From CBDUMN01 sp965368335 (GTDB lineage: Bacteria; Pseudomonadota; Alphaproteobacteria; Rhodospirillales; JAPHRK01), in the NCBI GenBank assembly GCA_965368335.1, contig CBDUMN010000017.1, forward strand, positions 1-47,696: a stretch of 47,696 nucleotides of DNA, written 5' to 3'. The position numbers and the translations under genes were made by a program. Below are positions 40,900 through 47,696 of the stretch, piece by piece (position 1 is the first letter of the stretch; each line of letters starts with the position of its first letter). The notes under the pieces are model-generated. The model saw only the letters and a list, made by a program, of their open reading frames with translations, ran no database searches and was not told the DNA's origin.

Positions 40900-41868
40900 A
40901 TGACCTACCTGACCCTCATTGCTGGCCTTGTTCTCCTGCTCGGCGGGGCGGAGGTTATGGTGCGCGGAGCGGTCACGCTGGCGCGGAAACTCGATATTTC
41001 ACCGATGATCATCGGCCTGACCGTGGTGGCGCTCGGCACGTCCGCGCCTGAGTTGATCGTCGCCGTCGAGGCCGCCTTGGAAGGCGCGGCGGGCATGGCG
41101 GTCGGTAATGTGGTCGGCTCCAACATCGCCAATATCCTGCTCATTCTCGGCGTTTCCGGCCTGATTTATCCGATCGCCAGCAACCCGGACGCAGTGAAAC
41201 GCGACGGGACGTTGCTCGGCATCATGACCTTGTTGTTCGCCCTGATCTGCTGGCAGGGGACCGTCGGTATCTGGTCGGGCGCAGCCTTGCTGGCTCTTTT
41301 CTTTTTCTTCCTCGGCTATTCTTACTGGCGCGAAACCCATGCGGAAGACCCCGAAGCAGCCGAGCTTCACGCCAAGGAAGCCGAAGAAATCACACCGCTT
41401 AAAGGCGGCGTTCCCATTGCGCTTGCCGCGACCTTCGGCGGCATCGCCATCCTCGTTGTCGGCTCTGAATTTTTAGTCACATCGGGCGTCGATATGGCCC
41501 GGACCTGGGGCGTCTCGGAAGAGGTCATCGGCCTGACCATGATCGCCATCGGCACCTCGTTGCCGGAACTGGCGGCGTCGGCCGTGGCGGCCTATCGCAG
41601 ACATACAGACGTGGCGCTCGGCAACGTGGTCGGCTCGAACCTGTTCAACATGCTGGCCGTCATGGGGACCGCGGCGATGGTCGCCCCGCTGCCGGTCACC
41701 AAACAAATCCTTCAGTTCGACCTCTGGGTCATGCTGTTCGCAACACTTTTGCTCGTCATTTTCGCTCTTACCCGCCGAGTGCTGAGCCGCCTTGAAGCGG
41801 GCCTACTCTTCCTTATTTACATCGTCTATATCGGCCTTCAGGCCAAGGGCGTTGAAGCCCTCCTTTAA
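40900..41868 (+). CDS. Calcium/sodium antiporter (CaCA family, YrbG-like)
   Basis: 322 residues with about ten membrane segments in two inverted halves. The ion-binding alpha repeats are GLTVVALGTSAPELIVAVEAA (about 43-63) and GLTMIAIGTSLPELAASAVAA (about 208-228), each followed by GNVVGSN. A charged cytoplasmic loop (about 140-165, rich in E and A) joins the halves. It exchanges sodium for calcium across the inner membrane. The ATG at 40900 is chosen over an earlier frame opening at 40831 because the family N-terminus starts there. Confidence 0.95.
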   Translation: MTYLTLIAGLVLLLGGAEVMVRGAVTLARKLDISPMIIGLTVVALGTSAPELIVAVEAALEGAAGMAVGNVVGSNIANILLILGVSGLIYPIASNPDAVKRDGTLLGIMTLLFALICWQGTVGIWSGAALLALFFFFLGYSYWRETHAEDPEAAELHAKEAEEITPLKGGVPIALAATFGGIAILVVGSEFLVTSGVDMARTWGVSEEVIGLTMIAIGTSLPELAASAVAAYRRHTDVALGNVVGSNLFNMLAVMGTAAMVAPLPVTKQILQFDLWVMLFATLLLVIFALTRRVLSRLEAGLLFLIYIVYIGLQAKGVEALL

Positions 41869-41887
41869 ATAGAGCATTCTTTCGGCC

Positions 41888-42661
41888 ATGAGCGACGCAA
41901 GCAAACATCCCGGAACGGCCCTGATCACCGGTGCGGCCCACCGCATCGGCCGGGCCATGGCCGAAGATCTCGCTCGTCATGGCTGGAAAATCGCCCTTCA
42001 CGGCAACACCTCCATCGAGGCGGCCGAAGCGCTGGCGGCAAGCCTGCCGACGGACGCCTGCGTTCTCAAAGCCGATTTGAACGACGAAACCGAGGTCCGA
42101 CAATTGATATCGAAAGCCGAGGGTGCGCTCGGCCCGGTGACCTGCCTGGTCAATAACGCCTCGGTTTTTGAAAGCGACAGCCTGGAAGACGCGACGCGGG
42201 AGAGCTGGGCGCTTCATATGGACGTCAACCTGCGGGCGCCATTTTGCCTGATCCAGGATTTCGCCAAGGCTTTGCCGGAAAATCAAACCGGCAACGTGAT
42301 CAACGTGATCGACCAACGGGTCTGGAACCTGACCGCGGATTTCGCCAGCTATACGCTTTCCAAGGCCGGGCTCTGGACGCTCACCCAAACGGCCGCCCTG
42401 GCGCTGGCCCCCAAGATCAGGGTCAACGCCATCGGGCCGGGACCGACCCTCAAAAGCATTCACCAGTCGGCCCAGGATTTCGAAGCGGAGTGGCGCTCCG
42501 TTCCCTTGGGCCGAAAGGTGTCGTTGGAAGAAATTTGCGCCGCCCTGCGTTTTATCCTTGATGCCGACAGCATGACAGGGCAGATGATAGCTCTTGATTC
42601 GGGACAGCACCTCGGCCGGACGCAAGCCCCCGTCGGCCCCGGAACGGAACGTGAGATTTAG
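41888..42661 (+). CDS. Pteridine reductase-like short-chain dehydrogenase (FolM/PTR1 type)
   Basis: 257 residues. The nucleotide site reads TGAAHRIG, the TGX3RXG form found in PTR1 and FolM rather than the common TGxxxGxG. The usual catalytic serine is replaced by aspartate: VIDQRVW stands 13 residues before Tyr in SYTLSK, giving the Asp-Tyr-Lys set of pteridine reductases. NNAS at about 86-89 and RVNAIGPGPTL after the active site are standard. It probably reduces dihydropterins or dihydrofolate. The folB gene 13 bp downstream strongly supports a pterin role. Confidence 0.85.
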   Translation: MSDASKHPGTALITGAAHRIGRAMAEDLARHGWKIALHGNTSIEAAEALAASLPTDACVLKADLNDETEVRQLISKAEGALGPVTCLVNNASVFESDSLEDATRESWALHMDVNLRAPFCLIQDFAKALPENQTGNVINVIDQRVWNLTADFASYTLSKAGLWTLTQTAALALAPKIRVNAIGPGPTLKSIHQSAQDFEAEWRSVPLGRKVSLEEICAALRFILDADSMTGQMIALDSGQHLGRTQAPVGPGTEREI

Positions 42662-42674
42662 AGAAGGAAACGGG

Positions 42675-43100
42675 ATGACATCCGCAAGCCCTGCCTCCGT
42701 GGTTCAACCCTTACGCATCGCCGACGCGAAAGCTTCGGTGCGCCATGTGTTCATCCGCGATTTAATGCTCACCTGCTCCATCGGCATTCACGCCCACGAG
42801 AAAGAAGCCGCCCAGCGGGTGCGGGTCAATCTCGACTTAGCGGTTCGCGAAGAAAGTCGACCGCTGGACGATGATATCGCCAACGTGGTCTGCTACGAAA
42901 AAATCAGCAATGCCGTCCGAGAACTCGCACGGCAGGGCCATGTCAATCTGGTCGAAACCTTCGCCGAAAAAATTGCCGCCATGTGCCTGCAAAACCCCCG
43001 CGTCAATACGGCCCGAGTGCGGGTCGAAAAGCTTGACGTTTTCAACGATACCGCCAGCGTCGGCGTGGAGATCGAACGGTCGGCTCCGGCTGCTACCTAA
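42675..43100 (+). CDS. folB: Dihydroneopterin aldolase
   Basis: 141 residues. The FolB domain (about 23-135) contains FIRDLMLTCSIGIHAHEKEAAQRVRVNLDL, NVVCYEKISNAV, VNLVETFAEKIA and RVRVEKLDVFNDTASVGVEI. It cleaves dihydroneopterin in folate synthesis. The start at 42675 has AGAAGGAAAC upstream; the frame opens earlier inside the preceding gene. An N-terminal extension of about 20 residues before the domain is typical of alphaproteobacterial FolB. Confidence 0.93.
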   Translation: MTSASPASVVQPLRIADAKASVRHVFIRDLMLTCSIGIHAHEKEAAQRVRVNLDLAVREESRPLDDDIANVVCYEKISNAVRELARQGHVNLVETFAEKIAAMCLQNPRVNTARVRVEKLDVFNDTASVGVEIERSAPAAT

Positions 43101-43495
43101 ACTTGTCACATTGCCTTCACGTTAACGTCATAGGAATGCCGCATAACCCTTTGAAAAAGCGCGCATTGTGGATTTAAGTCCTAAAGTTGTGCACAGGGCG
43201 GATTCCAAAACCAAGGCGGGGCGTCAAGTTAAGAAACAAAACGCAGAAAATTGCGAACATCTTTCTTGACTTCAAAAAAACTATATAAATCAATTAATTA
43301 TAAATTTGCCCATTTTTTATGCAAATAGAAGAAGTCCGCAGTCCTCCGGGCCTTTTGGCCGGGTTCTCGGGGTTATCTACAGAGTTATCCACATGAATCG
43401 TGGATAGTTGGCTCTTGCTCTCTACCATGTCATAAATCCCTCACCCCTTGGGTTAGAGAAAGACTTGGATTTTTTAGAAATTTGGTTGGATCGGC
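43101..43495. promoter_or_regulatory. AT-rich region with DnaA-box cluster and IHF site (candidate origin or DnaA-controlled promoter)
   Basis: This 395-bp gap holds no gene. DnaA-box-like 9-mers (consensus TTATNCACA) are TTATCCACA at 43385-43393 (exact), TTATCTACA at 43373-43381, CTATCCACG on the minus strand at 43399-43407, TTGTGCACA at 43187-43195 and AAATCCACA on the minus strand at 43167-43175. Between the groups lies an AT-rich stretch (about 43258-43327) containing AATCAATTAATTA at 43288-43300, a perfect match to the IHF consensus WATCAANNNNTTR. This combination resembles a bacterial replication origin or a DnaA-regulated promoter for uvrC. Confidence 0.5.
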
Positions 43496-45391
43496 GTGTC
43501 TAAGCGAGACCAGAAACCGGCGGAAGGCATAACCCAAGCCCCTTTGGAAAAAGGGCTTTCGGTGATCCGTTCTTATGTAAAACGCCTCCCCGGCGTGCCG
43601 GGGGTCTATCGCATGCTCAACGAAGCGGGCGACGCGCTCTATGTGGGCAAGGCGAAAAATCTCAAACGCCGGGTGACGAGCTACACCAATCCGCAGCGCC
43701 AGAGCATCCGGATTTTACGGATGATCGCCCAAACCGCCTCCATGGAGTTCATCGAAACCCACACGGAAGCCGAGGCGCTTCTGCTTGAAGCCAACCTGAT
43801 CAAAAAACTCGAACCCCGCTATAACATTCTTCTGCGCGACGATAAGTCCTTCCCCTTTATCCGCATCACCGCCGGGCACGACTATCCCCGCGTTCTGAAG
43901 CATCGGGGAGCGCAACCGAAGGAAGACGAATTTTTCGGTCCCTTCGCCTCGGCCTGGGCGGTCAATCAGACTCTCGACATTCTCCAACAGGCCTTCCTCT
44001 TGCGCACCTGTTCGGACTCGGTTTTTGCCGGCCGGACCCGACCTTGCCTGCTCTATCAAATCAAGCGATGCAGCGCTCCCTGTATTGCAGGAAAGATCGA
44101 GCAGGACGACTACCGCGCCCTGGTCGATCAGGCGCGGGATTTTCTGCGCGGCAAAAGCCGTCACATCATGGACGACTTGGCGGCGAAGATGCAGGCCGCC
44201 AGCGACGCCATGGAATATGAAGAGGCCGCCCAATACCGCGACCGCATTCGGGCCATGGCGCGGGTCAGCGAACGCCAGGACGTCTATCTGGTCAAACTGG
44301 GCGACGCCGACGTTATCGCCGCCCATCGCGAAGGCGGACAAACCTGCATTCAGGTGTTTTTCTATCGCAACGGCGGCAATTTCGGCAACCGGGCCTACTT
44401 CCCAAGCCAGGCGAAAGATGCTGAAACCGGCGAGGTCATCGAAGCCTTCATCGGCCAATTTTACGCCAACAAGCCGCCACCCAAGACCCTGCTGCTCAAC
44501 CATACGGTCCCTGGCCGTGAGGTCTTGGAAGAAGCGCTGGCGGTGCGGGCCGGACAGAAGGTATCGGTTTTGACCCCACAACGGGGCGACAAACGCGCGC
44601 TGGTCGATCAAGCCGCCGTCAACGCCAAATCGGCGCTCGCCCGGCGCATGGCCGAAAGCGCCTCGCAACGCCGCCTTCTCGAAAATCTAGCGACGATCCT
44701 CAACCTGGAAGGCCCGCCTGAGCGCATTGAGGTTTACGACAACAGCCATGTCTCGGGCACCAACGCGGTGGGCGCAATGATTGTCGCGGGACCGGAAGGG
44801 TTCACCAAAAACCAATACCGCAAATTCAACATCAAAGGCGAAATCGCTCCCGGTGACGACTACGCCATGGCCCGCGAGGTGCTGACCCGAAGATTTTCCC
44901 GCGCCTTGAAGGAAAACCCCGACCGGGCCGACAATAGCTGGCCCGATCTGGTGCTGATCGACGGCGGCCGAGGACAACTCGGCATCGCCCTTGACGTCTT
45001 CGAAGAATTAGGTGTCGAAGACGTCCCGCTGGTCGGCATCGCCAAAGGCCCCGACCGCAACGCGGGTGAAGAAAAACTCTATCTGCCGGGCAAGGATGCG
45101 CCTATCCGACTGAGCAAAGACGATCCGGTGCTTTACTTCCTCCAGCGTCTACGCGACGAAGCCCACCGTTTCGCCATCGGCACCCACCGGGCCAAACGTT
45201 CCAAAGGCTTGAAAAGGTCGCAACTGGACGACGTGCCGGGTATCGGCGGCAAAAGAAAACGCGCCTTGCTCAACCGTTTCGGCTCGGCCGACGGAGTCGC
45301 CGGGGCCGGTTTAGCCGACCTGGAATCGGTCGATGGAATCAGCCGGACCATGGCAAAAACCATCTATGATTTTTTCCACGATCAGAAATAG
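43496..45391 (+). CDS. uvrC: Excinuclease ABC subunit C
   Basis: 631 residues, full length. The N-terminal GIY-YIG nuclease domain (GVPGVYRMLNEAGDALYVGK) is followed by the four-cysteine-type segment around TRPCLLYQIKRCSAPC, a UVR helix pair (MEYEEAAQYRDRIRAM), an RNase-H-like C-terminal nuclease (YDNSHVSGTNAVGAMIV, VLIDGGRGQL) and two helix-hairpin-helix motifs near the end. It makes the dual incisions of nucleotide excision repair. The start is GTG at 43496 with only a weak ribosome binding site. Confidence 0.97.
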   Translation: MSKRDQKPAEGITQAPLEKGLSVIRSYVKRLPGVPGVYRMLNEAGDALYVGKAKNLKRRVTSYTNPQRQSIRILRMIAQTASMEFIETHTEAEALLLEANLIKKLEPRYNILLRDDKSFPFIRITAGHDYPRVLKHRGAQPKEDEFFGPFASAWAVNQTLDILQQAFLLRTCSDSVFAGRTRPCLLYQIKRCSAPCIAGKIEQDDYRALVDQARDFLRGKSRHIMDDLAAKMQAASDAMEYEEAAQYRDRIRAMARVSERQDVYLVKLGDADVIAAHREGGQTCIQVFFYRNGGNFGNRAYFPSQAKDAETGEVIEAFIGQFYANKPPPKTLLLNHTVPGREVLEEALAVRAGQKVSVLTPQRGDKRALVDQAAVNAKSALARRMAESASQRRLLENLATILNLEGPPERIEVYDNSHVSGTNAVGAMIVAGPEGFTKNQYRKFNIKGEIAPGDDYAMAREVLTRRFSRALKENPDRADNSWPDLVLIDGGRGQLGIALDVFEELGVEDVPLVGIAKGPDRNAGEEKLYLPGKDAPIRLSKDDPVLYFLQRLRDEAHRFAIGTHRAKRSKGLKRSQLDDVPGIGGKRKRALLNRFGSADGVAGAGLADLESVDGISRTMAKTIYDFFHDQK

Positions 45392-45460
45392 TCGATTTTT
45401 CCCCAATTCTTGACTAGGGAAGCCTTTCCTTGCGCGCAATATGCTCTAGAATGCGCCGAC

Positions 45461-45730
45461 TTAGGGTCCAAACTCACCCAAATGATCCTTTTGGTTTGGA
45501 AAGAATAGCGCAGGACAAGGAGAGGACTTGAAAGCAATGTGGTTCATTGGTGAAAGTCCTCGATGCTGGCCTGCGCTATTCTCTCCAAATCCCTTTGGGA
45601 CGAGGGCGGTTTCCTCCCCTGCTGCGTTGCGCCCCCCTTGTGATGCGCCGGCATCACTGCAGGTCCCGCGCCTAACAGGAAAGAAACCCGCTCACGCCAA
45701 AAGGATCATTTGAATGAGTTTGGACCCTAA
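45461..45730. mobile_element. 270-bp MITE-like element with 34-bp terminal inverted repeats, copy B of the TTAGGGTC family
   Basis: Ends at 45461-45494 and 45697-45730 are inverted repeats with 32 of 34 bases matching; the outer part reads TTAGGGTCCAAACTCA. Directly inside the left end, 45495-45514 (TTTGGAAAGAATAGCGCAGG) pairs with 45570-45589 (19 of 20). AGGACTT/AAGTCCT nests inside that, and GTGATGC/GCATCAC (near 45640-45657) forms a further hairpin. No transposase is encoded; a 61-codon frame inside has no support. The ends share TTAGGGTC-N3-ACTCA with the elements at 2024 and 46322. It ends 16 bp before pgsA. Confidence 0.75.
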
Positions 45731-45746
45731 AGGGGCCTGAGGGCGT

Positions 45747-46319
45747 ATGTATTATACTTTACCGAATATTTTGACGATCTCGCGGATCGCCGCAGTGCCA
45801 ATTGTCGTCGGCCTGTTCTTTTTGCCTTTTCCTTACGGCAACTGGGCGGCCTTCGGAGTCTATACTTACGCCTGCATCACCGACTTTTTCGACGGATATC
45901 TGGCCCGCGCCTGGAATCAGCAATCGGCTCTCGGACAGTTTCTCGATCCCATCGCCGATAAACTGCTGATTGCCGCCTGTCTCATTCTGCTGGCCGGGTT
46001 CGGTCCGATGGACGGGGTGCATATTCTACCCGGCGTGGTCATCCTATGTCGTGAAATCGCTGTTTCGGGCCTGCGCGAGTTCCTCGCCGACGTAAAAGTC
46101 CGCGTCCCGGTATCCCTGCTCGCCAAATGGAAAACCACCATCCAAATGCTGGCGCTTGGATTTCTGCTGGTCGGCCCCGCCGGTCCCGACTTCGGGCCGC
46201 TTTCGACCACCCAGATCGGCTATATCGGCATCTGGTTGGCCGCCGCCCTGACCCTGTTTACCGGCTACGACTATCTGCGGGCGGGGTTAAAGCATATCAA
46301 CGAACAAGACGCCCAATAA
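45747..46319 (+). CDS. pgsA: CDP-diacylglycerol-glycerol-3-phosphate 3-phosphatidyltransferase
   Basis: 190 residues with about five membrane helices. The CDP-alcohol phosphotransferase motif is complete: DFFDGYLARAWNQQSALGQF followed by LDPIADKL. NILTISRI near the start and ILCREIAVSGLREFLA later are PgsA-like. It makes phosphatidylglycerophosphate, precursor of phosphatidylglycerol and cardiolipin. The mobile element occupies nearly all of the gap from uvrC, so pgsA probably depends on a promoter within or before that element. Confidence 0.95.
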   Translation: MYYTLPNILTISRIAAVPIVVGLFFLPFPYGNWAAFGVYTYACITDFFDGYLARAWNQQSALGQFLDPIADKLLIAACLILLAGFGPMDGVHILPGVVILCREIAVSGLREFLADVKVRVPVSLLAKWKTTIQMLALGFLLVGPAGPDFGPLSTTQIGYIGIWLAAALTLFTGYDYLRAGLKHINEQDAQ

Positions 46320-46321
46320 TC

Positions 46322-46352
46322 TTAGGGTCAGGACTCATTAATCTGACCCTAA
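46322..46352. repeat. Solo TTAGGGTC-family palindrome, copy C (element remnant)
   Basis: A 31-bp sequence with TTAGGGTCAG at 46322-46331 and CTGACCCTAA at 46343-46352 as perfect 10-bp arms around GACTCATTAAT. Its first 24 bases are identical to the left end of the element at 2024. It looks like two ends joined after loss of the interior. Confidence 0.75.
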
Positions 46353-46378
46353 ACTTGGAAGAGTACGGAACGACGCAA

Positions 46379-46897
46379 ATGAAGGTTTTCGGTTTGGTAG
46401 GATGGAGCGGTAGCGGCAAGACGACGCTGATCAAAAAGTTGCTCCCTGAGTTGACCAGCCGGGGCTGGACCGTCTCGACCATGAAACACACCCACCACAA
46501 GTTCGATATCGACAAACCGGGCAAGGACTCTTTTGAGCACCGCAAGGCCGGGGCGACCGAAGTGATGGTGGTTTCCGAACGCCGCTGGGCCCTCATGCAC
46601 GAGCTGCGCGAAGAACCGGAACCGCCGATGGAAGAGATGATCGAGGTGATGTCCCCGGTGGATATCCTGTTGATCGAAGGCTTCAAAAGCTACAAACACT
46701 CCAAAATGGAAGTCTTCCGCCCCTCTATCGGCAAGACTCTTTGGAGCAAAGAAGACGAGACTGTGGTCGCCATCGCCACCGATGAGAAAATGCCGCCCAT
46801 GACGGTGCCGGTGCTCGACCTCAACGACGTTTCGACCGTCGCCGATTTCATTTTGGACTTTTGCAATCTGCCCAAGGTAAAGGAAAGCCATGGCTGA
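46379..46897 (+). CDS. mobB: Molybdopterin-guanine dinucleotide biosynthesis adapter protein MobB
   Basis: 172 residues. A P-loop GTPase with Walker A GWSGSGKTTL at 8-17. The MobB pattern follows: WTVSTMKHTHHKFDIDKPGKDS, HRKAGATEVMVVS and VDILLIEGFKSYKHSKMEVFRP. It helps add GMP to molybdopterin for enzymes of the DMSO-reductase superfamily, such as the partial enzyme at the left edge of this window. The ATG at 46379 lies just after the copy C palindrome; an open frame reading through the palindrome from 46127 is spurious. The stop overlaps moeA by 8 bp. Confidence 0.95.
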   Translation: MKVFGLVGWSGSGKTTLIKKLLPELTSRGWTVSTMKHTHHKFDIDKPGKDSFEHRKAGATEVMVVSERRWALMHELREEPEPPMEEMIEVMSPVDILLIEGFKSYKHSKMEVFRPSIGKTLWSKEDETVVAIATDEKMPPMTVPVLDLNDVSTVADFILDFCNLPKVKESHG

Positions 46898-47696
46898 ATC
46901 CCAAGCTACGGACTGCTGCTTTCAGGCGGCTGAAAAAATGATGCCCCTGGCCGAAGCTCTGAAGCGTCTGGCCGAGGTCGTTTCGGTTTCCGTCGCAACC
47001 GAGCAGGTCCCTCTAAAAAACAGCCTTTCCCGCGTTTTGGCCGAAGATCTGGTCTCGCCGATGAACGTGCCGCCCCACGACAATTCGGCCGTCGACGGCT
47101 ATGCGGTATTCCACGCCGATCTCGACCCGGACAATCCAACGATCCTGCCGGTCAATGGACGCATCGCCGCAGGCCATCCCTTCGAGCGCGCCGCCGAACG
47201 GGGAGAAGCCCTGCGCATCTTCACCGGCGCCCCCATGCCCGAGGCCGCCGATACGGTGATCATGCAGGAAGACACCATCGAAGAAGACGGCAAGGTGACC
47301 ATTAAGCCGGGCGTCAAAAAGGGGGCAAACCGCCGCAAGGCGGGCGAAGACGTGAGCCAGGGCGCAGCAATCATTGAAAAAGGCAGCCAATTGCGGCCTC
47401 AGGAAATCGGTCTGGCCGCATCGGTGGGCTATCGGACGTTGCCGGTCTACAAGAAGCTGCGGGTCGCTGTTTTCTCGACCGGCGACGAAGTGCGCGATCC
47501 CGGCGCAACGCTCCCGGCGGGCGGCATCTACGATTCAAACCGCTATATCCTGATGACCCAACTGAAAGGCCTGGGCTGCGATGTGACCGATCTCGGCATC
47601 CTGCCCGACCAGTTGCCCGCCATCCGCGGAGCGCTCGACGATGCGGCGGCCAACCACGACGTTTTAATCACCTCGGGCGGCGTCAGTCTGGGCGAG
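46890..47696 (+). CDS. moeA: Molybdopterin molybdenumtransferase MoeA, partial (C-terminus beyond window)
   Basis: The first 269 residues are present; the gene runs off the right edge. MoeA N-terminal domains are clear: SRVLAEDLVSPMNVPPHDNSAVDGYA, then RIFTGAPMPEAADTVIMQED and GANRRKAGEDV. The molybdopterin-binding domain begins with VAVFSTGDEVRDPG and continues IYDSNRYIL and LITSGGVSLGE. It inserts molybdenum into adenylated molybdopterin. AAAGGAAAGCC precedes the ATG, which overlaps the mobB stop. Confidence 0.96.
   Translation, partial: MAESQATDCCFQAAEKMMPLAEALKRLAEVVSVSVATEQVPLKNSLSRVLAEDLVSPMNVPPHDNSAVDGYAVFHADLDPDNPTILPVNGRIAAGHPFERAAERGEALRIFTGAPMPEAADTVIMQEDTIEEDGKVTIKPGVKKGANRRKAGEDVSQGAAIIEKGSQLRPQEIGLAASVGYRTLPVYKKLRVAVFSTGDEVRDPGATLPAGGIYDSNRYILMTQLKGLGCDVTDLGILPDQLPAIRGALDDAAANHDVLITSGGVSLGE

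Noticed and set aside
45410..45445. TTGACT followed by TATGCT as a promoter before the 270-bp element
   Set aside because: The spacing is 24 bp, too long for a sigma70 promoter.
45528..45713. A 61-codon frame inside the 270-bp element
   Set aside because: No ribosome binding site and no transposase-like motif; the segment is explained by the inverted repeats.

Overview
The window reads as a chromosomal segment of an alphaproteobacterium, most like an aquatic Rhodospirillales-type organism. This rests on gene content and order: obgE-proB-proA-nadD-rsfS-rlmH-gpmI-envC-ctpA-deacetylase-rppH is a typical alphaproteobacterial series, and folB, uvrC, pgsA and molybdenum-cofactor genes follow. Codon use looks GC-rich and uniform except in two AT-richer genes, the lipoprotein at 2189-3448 and the methyltransferase-like gene at 18502-19752. 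The species cannot be named from the sequence alone.

Positions 1-5000 hold the N-terminal part of a cytoplasmic molybdo-enzyme resembling the sulfite dehydrogenase SoeA, a small inverted-repeat element, a lipoprotein, a TauE/SafE anion exporter and a TIGR03084 protein. Positions 5180-8645 are an mmdADCB-like operon for a sodium-pumping, biotin-dependent decarboxylase. Next come cheW, a bacteriohemerythrin, a small unknown protein and a large MHYT/PAS/GAF/PAS/GGDEF/EAL signalling protein. From 14156 there are a CoA-binding protein and an enoyl-CoA hydratase-like gene. Positions 15601-18173 hold a haem-protein operon: cytochrome b561 fused to a diheme cytochrome c domain, an SHP/DUF1924 cytochrome, a separate diheme cytochrome c (DHC), and a membrane-anchored LuxR-type regulator.

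The 3' end of that regulator is repeated as a 97-bp direct repeat (18093-18189 and 19759-19855). The repeats bracket an AT-richer islet with one methyltransferase-like gene. To its right, all on the minus strand, are a Crp/Fnr regulator, an exported isochorismatase-family hydrolase, a DUF4242 protein, a diheme cytochrome c peroxidase, a membrane protein and a sensor kinase. Three copies of a CRP-format dyad (TGTAN-N6-CTACA) lie 58-70 bp before three of these genes and look like operators of one regulon.

After tRNA-Ser(CGA) and a voltage-gated potassium channel, the right half is mostly housekeeping: ribosomal proteins L21 and L27, ObgE, proline synthesis, NAD synthesis, ribosome silencing, rRNA methylation, glycolysis, cell-wall turnover, RNA decapping, Ca/Na exchange, pterin metabolism, excision repair, phospholipid synthesis and molybdopterin cofactor synthesis. 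Accessory features inside it include a DUF4160/DUF2442 pair with its own operator-like dyads, tandem 41-bp repeats, an rsfS gene whose best start is AUA, a promoter-terminator pair before gpmI, a DnaA-box/IHF/AT-rich cluster before uvrC, and two more elements with TTAGGGTC ends beside pgsA and mobB.
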